Shown here in pieces: positions 7,158 to 13,038 of a stretch of 18,113 nt of DNA. Source of the stretch: JANNMJ01 sp031397815 (lineage in GTDB: Bacteria; Bacteroidota; Bacteroidia; Cytophagales; Hymenobacteraceae). The position numbers and the translations under genes are program-made. The stretch is from NCBI GenBank assembly GCA_031397815.1, contig JANNMJ010000184.1, positions 1-18,113 of the forward strand. Direction: 5' to 3'. Under the pieces are notes generated by a model. That model saw only the letters and a list, made by a program, of their open reading frames with translations, was not told where the DNA came from and ran no database searches. The first letter of the stretch is position 1, and every line of letters starts with the position of its first letter.

Positions 7158-8447
7158 TTATTCGGTGAAGTCGAGGTCGCGCCCGTAGCTCTCGGGCAGC
7201 GTGGCCACTGCCCAGGCGGCAACGGCGAGTACGATGGCTCCCAGTAAGGCAGCCGCGCTTAAAACGCCCAAGGGGGTGGCCAAGGCTTTGAAAGAGAGCG
7301 TCAGCAAAACCACTGAGCCGCGCACAAAGTTAGGAACGGTTGTCGCGACGGTGCCACGGAGATTAGTGCCGAACTGTTCGGCGGCAATCGTCACGAAAAC
7401 CGCCCAATAACCGGAGGAAATTCCAAGGGCGAAGCACGCCACATTGAACATCGTAGCATCGGCGCCGCGCAGCAAAGTCAGGTAACAGGCGACCACCGCC
7501 GTCGTCAGGCCCAAAAACGTGAGCATCACGCGGTTGCGCGAGTGCCAGAGCTGACTGAGCCAGCCCGTCAGCACATCGCCGAAGACTAAGCCGAAGTAGC
7601 ACCAGAAGATGCCTTCGCCGCCCGTCACCGTCCCGCGGATGCCGAGGGCTTTGCCGAATTCGGGCGCCAGCGTAATCAGAATCCCCACCACGAACCACAG
7701 CGGCACCCCCATCAGGATGCAGCGCAGGTAACGGCCCAAACGGTCACGGGAAGTGAAGAGGCTGAGGAAATCGCCGCGCCGCACGCCCGTGTGCTCAGTG
7801 GCGACGATGCGGGCGAACATCCCGCTTTCGGCCACCCCGATGCGGAGCAGCAGCAGCGCCAGCCCCAGTCCGCCGCCCACGAAATAAGCGTTGCGCCACC
7901 CCAAACGCTCGCCGACCCAATACGCCAGCATCGCCCCGCTCACCCCCACCGACGCCACGATCATCGTCCCGTAACCGCGTTTTTCCTTCGGCAGAACTTC
8001 GCTCACGAGCGTGATGCCCGCGCCCAGCTCACCGGCCAGCCCGATACCGGCAATCAGCCGCAGGATGGCGTATTGCGGCAAAGTGTGCACAAACCCGTTC
8101 GCCAGATTGGCGAGGGAATAGAGGAGAATGGAGCCGAACAGCACCGTCAGGCGCCCCCGGCGGTCGGCGAGAATCCCCCACAGAATCCCGCCGAGGAGCA
8201 TGCCGCCCATCTGCATATTGAGCAGCAGAAGGCCATCGTCGGTCAGAGATTGACCGGTTCGACCTAAATCCGTCAGACTCGGCACCCGAACAATGCTGAA
8301 CAGCACCAAGTCGTAGATATCGACGAAGTAGCCGAGGGCGGCGACGATGACGGCCGCCGAAACGACCGAAGCCGCCGGCCCGTCCAGCACAGGACGGGCG
8401 GCGGCTTCGGGGGAAGACGACGGTAAATCGGCCGAAAAATCGGGCAC
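7158..8447 (-). CDS. MFS transporter
   Basis: This is a 429-residue inner-membrane transporter of the major facilitator superfamily with about 12 hydrophobic segments. The loop 2-3 signature is present (GGILWGILADRRGRLTVLFG). It is followed by IAGIGLAGELGAGITLVSEVLPKEKRG, typical of sugar, organic-acid and metabolite/proton symporter branches. TM1 carries acidic residues (GYFVDIYDLVLFS). The substrate cannot be read from the sequence. The frame stays open back to 8906, but that part is an out-of-frame reading of the lipoprotein gene. The GTG at 8447 shares one base with the lipoprotein's TAG (TAGTG), gives MPDFSADLPSSS..., and is taken as the start. That overlap indicates coupled translation with the upstream DUF6438 lipoprotein. 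Confidence 0.88.
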   Translation of the reverse strand: MPDFSADLPSSSPEAAARPVLDGPAASVVSAAVIVAALGYFVDIYDLVLFSIVRVPSLTDLGRTGQSLTDDGLLLLNMQMGGMLLGGILWGILADRRGRLTVLFGSILLYSLANLANGFVHTLPQYAILRLIAGIGLAGELGAGITLVSEVLPKEKRGYGTMIVASVGVSGAMLAYWVGERLGWRNAYFVGGGLGLALLLLRIGVAESGMFARIVATEHTGVRRGDFLSLFTSRDRLGRYLRCILMGVPLWFVVGILITLAPEFGKALGIRGTVTGGEGIFWCYFGLVFGDVLTGWLSQLWHSRNRVMLTFLGLTTAVVACYLTLLRGADATMFNVACFALGISSGYWAVFVTIAAEQFGTNLRGTVATTVPNFVRGSVVLLTLSFKALATPLGVLSAAALLGAIVLAVAAWAVATLPESYGRDLDFTE

Positions 8448-9601
8448 TAGTTGCGCCGGGCCTTGCGACCCTCCGGCGCCCGCGCCGGAGCTGGAGCCGC
8501 TTGCGGCGCGATGGGCGCCGGCTGCTGCGGCTGCTCTTGGAGTTTCGTCTGGTTGGTGCCCGGCTGCTTCCATTCGCCCGAAGATACGATTCCTTCGAGC
8601 GCCGTTTCGAGCTGTTTGAACACGGCGGGCGGCGATTCGATGTTCCGGTTGAGCACTTGCTTGGTGCGCGTGCCGTTCGAGAAGCTCAGATACGTGCCCG
8701 AGACGTCCATGATATTGCCGTCGTAACGGTCGCGAAGCTGCCAGAATCCGCTGCTCTCGAAGCGGCGCTTGAGGGCGGCGAACTGCGTAGGCGGAAGCTG
8801 CCGCTCCCAGGTGCCGGTGCGCGGCGTGTTGCGCTCCCCGACGTACTGCGCACGGCCATCCGGATAAATCCAGAGCGTGAAAACCGGACAAGGCCCGCGC
8901 CCACACGGCGTTTTCTGGAAGTGAATCACCGCGCCATTTACGGGCACCGACGGTGACGGCATATCCGGAAACTGCTCGCCGGGCTGGTTTTGGGGCATTT
9001 TCACAGGACCGGAAGGGGTAGGAGGAGCTGGTGGCGGCGGGGCGGGCGTGGGGTTTGGCGCCGGGTCACGCGGGGGCGGCACCGGAGCGGGCGTGGGGTC
9101 ATGCGGGGGAGGAGTAGGCGCTGGGGGTGGTGGCGTGGGGTCACGCGGCGGCGGAGTAGGCGCGGGTGGCGGCGTCGGGTCACGCGGCGGCGGTGTAGGG
9201 GCGGGGGTTGGTGCCGGTGGGGGCAGGCTCGGGTTGCGCGGCGGCGGGGCGGGCGCGGGCGTTGGTGCCGGCGGGGGCGGCGTCGGGTTGCGCGGCGGTG
9301 GCGCGGGCGCAGGTATTGGCGCTGGTTGGGGCGCGGGTGGTGGCGGCGGGGTGGGCGCAGGCGGCGGCAGGCTCGGCGCTGCCGCGTAAATCGGCTCCGG
9401 GTAGTAAACGAGCGGCGGGGCGGGCGGCGCTACCGGCATCGGCGCTACCGGGACCGGCGCCACTTGAATCGGGGCGGGCACCGGAGCGGGCGCCGGGGTG
9501 CTGTACGTGTCGTTGGGGTCGCGGACGACGTAATACGTCGGGCCGCAGCCTACAAGCAGTGCGGTGGCGAGCGCCAACGCCGGGGTGAAATACTGCCTCA
9601 T
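8447..9601 (-). CDS. Proline-rich DUF6438 lipoprotein
   Basis: This is a 384-residue predicted lipoprotein. The N-terminus MRQYFTPALALATALLVGC has a lipobox with the lipid-carrying Cys at residue 19. Residues about 35-205 are an extended Pro/Ala linker with repeated blocks such as PAPTPPPRDPTPP. Residues about 222-340 match the DUF6438 pattern: IHFQKTPCGRGPCPVF with two cysteines, TLWIYPDGRAQYVGERN, a central GFWQLRDRYDG, and a P-A-VFKQLETALE helix near the end. The function of DUF6438 is not known. A basic Pro/Gln/Ala tail ends the protein. The linker resembles wall- or periplasm-spanning proline arms, so the C-terminal domain may sit away from the membrane anchor; this is inference. The ATG at 9601 is well supported by the signal peptide. 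The stop overlaps the MFS start by one base. Confidence 0.85.
   Translation of the reverse strand: MRQYFTPALALATALLVGCGPTYYVVRDPNDTYSTPAPAPVPAPIQVAPVPVAPMPVAPPAPPLVYYPEPIYAAAPSLPPPAPTPPPPPAPQPAPIPAPAPPPRNPTPPPPAPTPAPAPPPRNPSLPPPAPTPAPTPPPRDPTPPPAPTPPPRDPTPPPPAPTPPPHDPTPAPVPPPRDPAPNPTPAPPPPAPPTPSGPVKMPQNQPGEQFPDMPSPSVPVNGAVIHFQKTPCGRGPCPVFTLWIYPDGRAQYVGERNTPRTGTWERQLPPTQFAALKRRFESSGFWQLRDRYDGNIMDVSGTYLSFSNGTRTKQVLNRNIESPPAVFKQLETALEGIVSSGEWKQPGTNQTKLQEQPQQPAPIAPQAAPAPARAPEGRKARRN
8995..9370. repeat. Coding minisatellite for Pro-rich linker
   Basis: Imperfect, variable-length direct repeats built on GGCGGCG, GGGTCACGCGG and GGGTTGCGCGG cores (+ strand reading) fill this stretch. They encode the PPPRDPTPP / PPPRNPTPP blocks of the DUF6438 lipoprotein. 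Copies differ in length by whole codons, as expected when slippage is constrained to keep the frame. Confidence 0.75.
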
Positions 9602-9652
9602 CGCCGAGAGTAAGAAAATCTAAAGAGCCGAAACGGATGTTGCTGCGGGGGG

Positions 9653-9670
9653 CGTGAGAGCCGTCTCACG
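9653..9670. promoter_or_regulatory. Perfect inverted repeat upstream of the DUF6438 lipoprotein gene
   Basis: CGTGAGA and TCTCACG flank a 4-nt centre (GCCG). It lies about 52 bp upstream of the lipoprotein ATG, where an operator or a 5'-leader hairpin would be expected. There is no T-tract, so it is unlikely to be a terminator. Its role is not established. Confidence 0.4.
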
Positions 9671-9763
9671 GTCGCCACATCCCAATACAAAATATCGGGC
9701 CAACTGTGGCCGTTAAGGCGGTAAAGCTACGTTGAAGGCTTTCTAGGGAAGGCACAAAACAAC

Positions 9764-9793
9764 GTCGGCCAGACGCTGCTGCGTCTGGCCGAC
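9764..9793 (-). terminator. Perfect 13-bp-stem terminator for the T9SS type A gene
   Basis: GTCGGCCAGACGC (9764-9776) and GCGTCTGGCCGAC (9781-9793) pair perfectly around TGCT. On the minus strand the stem is followed by GTTGTTTTGTG. It lies about 170 bp past the stop at 9960, which is far for a terminator, but no other candidate lies between. Confidence 0.65.
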
Positions 9794-9959
9794 TGGAAAT
9801 GAAGAATGTGAGTGGGGAAAACGGTGCCCGTTTCGGGGTTTTTCCAGCAAGCTGCTTGGGGTGGCGCGTCAGAGACAGACGCCAGCTTCTACAGCTTGTA
9901 TTTCTGATTTCTTTCGACTTGGTTTTCTGTCGATGGCTCGCCTTCTTCAGCCAAGCCCC

Positions 9960-11471
9960 TTACTCCAGCACCAGCCGCGTGCTAGCGGTTTGGTTATCAG
10001 CGAAAGTGACTTGCAGCTGATAAACGCCTTTCGGGAGCTGCCGCACATCGGCTTCCAACCGCCCACCGACCAACGCCTGACGCCACACGCACTGGCCCAA
10101 GCCGTTGAGGAGCTTCGCTTCGCCGTCGGCCACGCCGCTCAGGGCTACGTTGAGGGTGCCGTGGGCGGGGTTCGGGTAAATCGGGAGCAGCGTGAGGGCG
10201 CCTTTCTGATGAATCGCCCGCGCCACTGACCAGCTCGCCGTGCCGTCCTGATCTTCCGTGCGGAGGCGGTAATAGGCGTCCGTCGGCGGGGTGGCGTCGT
10301 AGGCGGCGTAACGGGCGCCGGTGGATTGGTTGGTCGCCTCGACGGTGGTGAGGTCTTTCCAATCGGTGCCGTTCAGGCTGCGCTCGATGACGAAACGCGC
10401 GACCTTTTCTTCCGAAGCCGTCCGCCAGTCAATCCGGACTTGCCCGGCTTCGGCAGTGGCGTTGAAGGCGGTCAGCTCGACGGGTAGCGGAAGCTGGCCG
10501 GGCGCCGTGGTGGCATCGCCGAGGGTGCAGCCCAAACCGGTATTCACCGACGTGCCGAGGTAATTGCCCGTCGCGGGGTCGATGCGATAGGCGATGCCGT
10601 TGGCGGAAACTAGCGCGTAAAAATTCCCCATCGCATCGCGGAACAGCGAACCGACCTGACTAGCGACCGGCAGCAGCGTGGTCGGGGTGGTCACGGTCGC
10701 GACCGGCGACGTGTCGATGTTGCTCACCGTCACGTATTGCTGCTCGATCCCCAGATACGTCACGATAGTATTCGTGGCTTCCACGTAGGCAATGTCCTGA
10801 AAACCACCATCGGGCAGTGGCCCAGTGCCCGCCAGATAGCTGTTAGCCTGCACGCGCAGAGCTTCGATAATGGCCGCTGCGGCGGGGCTGGAAGTGTTGA
10901 CCAGCCGCCAAACCGGCGCCGCCGGGGTAGGAGGCGCCAGATTGATCTCCCCCAGATAGAGCTGCACGTTGCTGACGGTATTCGTCAGGATATTGTACCG
11001 TAGCGAGGCACCCGTCAGGAAATAACGCGAGCCGGGCGCGCCATCGGCGGCTTGGTTGATGACGAAGCCCAGCCCAATATTCGGAAACGTGGCCGCCGGA
11101 GCGGGGGGCGTGCCCACTGTACCGAGCGGAGTAGCCGCCGCGTTGGTCAGGTTGATGCGGTAAAACTGCGGCGGCGTCAGGCCCCCAATTCCGCCGGTCG
11201 TGACGCTGTTCATCGCGTACACGTTGTTGGGGTCGTTCAGATCAGAGCCGAGGCCGTTTACAATCAAGTTGTTACCAGCGGTATTGACCGGCCCGATAGT
11301 CAGCAGCGTGTTATCCGGGTTGACGCGCCGCAGAATCGACGGATTGCTGGCCGTCGCGGGGCACGTAGAGGTGATCAAGAACGGCACCGGCGTCTGGGCG
11401 ACGGTGAGCTGACTACTCAGCAGACCGGTCGTAAGAAGGAGCGCGGTTAAAGTGGAGGAAAGGTTTTTCAT
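9960..11471 (-). CDS. Secreted protein with T9SS type A sorting domain
   Basis: This is a 503-residue secreted protein. The signal peptide is MKNLSSTLTALLLTTGLLSS with a Gln after AVA/VAQ. Residues about 30-325 look like a beta-propeller of the kind annotated DUF6923/NHL-like in Bacteroidota (ILRRVNPDNTLLTIGPVN, FYRINLTNAAATPLGTVG, GIAYRIDPATGNYLGTSV). Then comes the PLPVELTAFNATAEAGQVRI hinge, which typically precedes a fibronectin-like domain (WRTASEEKVARFVIERSLNG ... YYRLRTEDQDG, to about 425). The last ~75 residues form the T9SS type A sorting domain (LLPIYPNPAHGTLNVALSG, LPKGVYQLQV, ending STRLVLE). The expected fate is export by the type IX system and attachment to or release from the cell surface. 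The function of the propeller is unknown. The ATG at 11471 fits the signal peptide. The gene diverges from hutI. Confidence 0.88.
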   Translation of the reverse strand: MKNLSSTLTALLLTTGLLSSQLTVAQTPVPFLITSTCPATASNPSILRRVNPDNTLLTIGPVNTAGNNLIVNGLGSDLNDPNNVYAMNSVTTGGIGGLTPPQFYRINLTNAAATPLGTVGTPPAPAATFPNIGLGFVINQAADGAPGSRYFLTGASLRYNILTNTVSNVQLYLGEINLAPPTPAAPVWRLVNTSSPAAAAIIEALRVQANSYLAGTGPLPDGGFQDIAYVEATNTIVTYLGIEQQYVTVSNIDTSPVATVTTPTTLLPVASQVGSLFRDAMGNFYALVSANGIAYRIDPATGNYLGTSVNTGLGCTLGDATTAPGQLPLPVELTAFNATAEAGQVRIDWRTASEEKVARFVIERSLNGTDWKDLTTVEATNQSTGARYAAYDATPPTDAYYRLRTEDQDGTASWSVARAIHQKGALTLLPIYPNPAHGTLNVALSGVADGEAKLLNGLGQCVWRQALVGGRLEADVRQLPKGVYQLQVTFADNQTASTRLVLE

Positions 11472-11603
11472 TGATTCTCGGCAAAATGTGCGGATGGTTT
11501 ACCGGAGCCTGCGCAGGGGGCCAGCCCCGGCGTAGGATCCGATGGTAGAAGCTGATGAGTACGACGAAGTTAATGCGTGGGTTTGCATAAGAGGTAGAAA
11601 AAA

Positions 11604-11630
11604 TTGGCTTATAACAAAAATTTATTTTTG
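11604..11630 (+). promoter_or_regulatory. Candidate Bacteroidota-type promoter for hutI
   Basis: TATTTTTG at 11623-11630 fits the TAnnTTTG -7 box of Bacteroidota promoters. TTG at 11604-11606 lies 16 bp upstream, just short of the usual 17-23 bp spacing. The surrounding DNA is notably A/T-rich compared with the window. Transcription would begin near 11637 and leave a leader of about 105 nt before the hutI ATG. Confidence 0.55.
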
Positions 11631-11639
11631 CCCTTCAAA

Positions 11640-11674
11640 AGCGGTCGGACTTGATAAAACTGTCCGAAACCGCT
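11640..11674 (+). promoter_or_regulatory. Leader hairpin / inverted repeat upstream of hutI
   Basis: AGCGGT-CGGAC (11640-11650) pairs with GTCCG-AA-ACCGCT (11662-11674), giving an 11-bp stem with a 2-nt bulge and an 11-nt loop. It begins about 10 bp past the -7 box, so it is either the first structure of the hutI transcript or an operator overlapping the transcription start. There is no T-tract after it. Confidence 0.5.
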
Positions 11675-11742
11675 ACTCGGGCGGTTCTGACGCCGGGCGG
11701 GCGCTAACTTTCTGGCCTACTTTCCGTCGAAACTTCCGCGAA

Positions 11743-13008
11743 ATGGCCGCTTACTCGCTCGTCTTGTTAAATGCCCGGCAGGTGCTCACCATCGCCGGTG
11801 CGCCCGCCGATCAGCCGCTCGCTGGCGCCGCCATGCGCGATTGGCGGGTGATTCCCGACGGTTTCGTGGCGTGCCATGCCGATCGTATCGCCGCCGTTGG
11901 GCCGATGACGGAGCTGGATCACGCGCTGATTGGCCCCGCCACCGTCACGGTTGATTGTACGGGGCGGGTGCTGCTGCCGGGACTGGTGGAATGCCACACG
12001 CATCTGGTGTTCGGCGGGAACCGGGCGCACGAGTTCGAGCGCAAGCTAGCGGGCGAGTCGTACCTCGATATTCTGGCGTCCGGCGGCGGGATTCTGAGCA
12101 CCGTGCGCGCCACGCGGGCAGCCACGGAAGAGGCGCTGCTGACGTCGGCGCTGCATCATCTGGCTGGTTTTCAGGCGTATGGCGTCACTACGGTGGAAGC
12201 GAAAACCGGGTATGGACTTGACCATTCCACTGAAATCCGGCTCTTGGAAGTAGCGCACGCGGCGGCGCGCCAACAGCCGGTGCAGCTCGTCCATACCTTG
12301 CTCGCGGCGCACGTGGTGCCGCCCGAATACAAGGCCGTCGGCCCGGCCGCGTACCTCGATTTCCTGCTCGCCGAGGTGCTGCCGGCGGCGCAGGGACTGG
12401 CCGAGTTCGTCGATATTTTCTGTGAGGAAGGCGCATTCCCGCTCGCAGAATCGCGCCGTTACCTCGCGGCGGCGCAGCAAATGGGCTTCAAGCTGAAAAT
12501 TCACGCCGAACAGCTCCACGACCTCGGCGGCTGCGCGATGGCGGCCGAGCTGGGCGCCGTCAGCGTCGACCACGCCGATTATCTCTCGGCGGCGGATGCG
12601 CGGCGGGTCGCGGCGGGCGGGCGCACGGTGGCGGTGCTACTGCCGCTGGTGCCGCTCTTTCTTCGACAGGAAAAATACGCCGATGGCCGAATGCTCATCG
12701 ATGCGGGCGTGCCGGTGGCAGTCAGCACTGATTTCAATCCCGGCTCGTGCCCGAGTAAAAACCTGTGGCTTGCGCTCAGCACGGCGTGCCTGAAAATGGG
12801 TTTACGGCCGCTGGAAGCCCTCGCGGCGGTCACGCTGAATGCGGCGTGGGCGATTGACCGCCAAACCGAAATCGGCTCCCTCGAAGTCGGCAAGCGCGCC
12901 GATATCCTCGTCCTCGATGTGCCCGATTACACCGAAATCCCCTACTGGCTCGGCGAAAACCCCGTCCGGACGGTGGTGATTGGCGGGGCGGTAGTTTTTG
13001 GTTTATAG
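11743..13008 (+). CDS. hutI: Imidazolonepropionase
   Basis: This is a 421-residue cytoplasmic metal-dependent amidohydrolase of histidine catabolism that hydrolyses 4-imidazolone-5-propanoate to N-formimino-L-glutamate. The family motifs are all present: the metal-binding ECHTH (H85, H87), FGGNRAHEFERKLAGESY after it, SGGGILSTVRATR, TVEAKTGYGL, H190 in LLAAHVVPPEY, KIHAEQ (H254), the VDHADYLS segment (H277) and the catalytic STDFNPGSCP (D330). Length fits the family. The frame is open back to 11542, but the ATG at 11743 gives the normal N-terminus (MAAYSLVLLNARQVLTIAG); the preceding 67 codons carry the promoter and hairpin. No hutH, hutU or hutG lies in this window, so the pathway genes are dispersed or elsewhere. 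A 14-bp duplication lies over the stop codon. Confidence 0.97.
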   Translation: MAAYSLVLLNARQVLTIAGAPADQPLAGAAMRDWRVIPDGFVACHADRIAAVGPMTELDHALIGPATVTVDCTGRVLLPGLVECHTHLVFGGNRAHEFERKLAGESYLDILASGGGILSTVRATRAATEEALLTSALHHLAGFQAYGVTTVEAKTGYGLDHSTEIRLLEVAHAAARQQPVQLVHTLLAAHVVPPEYKAVGPAAYLDFLLAEVLPAAQGLAEFVDIFCEEGAFPLAESRRYLAAAQQMGFKLKIHAEQLHDLGGCAMAAELGAVSVDHADYLSAADARRVAAGGRTVAVLLPLVPLFLRQEKYADGRMLIDAGVPVAVSTDFNPGSCPSKNLWLALSTACLKMGLRPLEALAAVTLNAAWAIDRQTEIGSLEVGKRADILVLDVPDYTEIPYWLGENPVRTVVIGGAVVFGL

Positions 13009-13018
13009 TTTTTGGTTT
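12992..13018. repeat. Direct repeat across the hutI stop codon
   Basis: TAGTTTTTGGTTT occurs at 12992-13004 and again at 13006-13018, a 14-bp period. The hutI stop is the TAG that opens the second copy. No hairpin terminator is seen in the 30 bp between the convergent hutI and GAF-protein stops. Confidence 0.85.
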
Positions 13019-13038
13019 CTGGTGGGGAGGGCTGTGGG

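Larger units (their letters stand above)
9602..9959. other. 358-bp intergenic region with two hairpins
   Basis: This gap lies between the start of the DUF6438 lipoprotein gene and the stop of the T9SS type A gene, both on the minus strand. It must contain the terminator of the latter (9764-9793) and the promoter of the former. A short perfect inverted repeat lies at 9653-9670. I see no convincing coding frame. The stretch 9800-9959 holds nothing I can name. Confidence 0.7.

Noticed and set aside
8448..8906. N-terminal extension of the MFS transporter frame
   Set aside because: These codons overlap the DUF6438 domain of the lipoprotein out of frame and are low-complexity; the GTG at 8447 fits the TAGTG junction and the usual MFS N-terminus.
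8990..9613. Arg/Gly/Trp-rich frames opposite the proline-rich lipoprotein
   Set aside because: They are reverse readings of the proline codons (CCN to NGG). The minus-strand frame has a signal peptide, lipobox and DUF6438 domain.
11542..11742. 67-codon N-terminal extension of hutI
   Set aside because: HutI proteins begin close to the LVLLNARQVLTI segment. The extension covers an A/T-rich promoter box and a hairpin.
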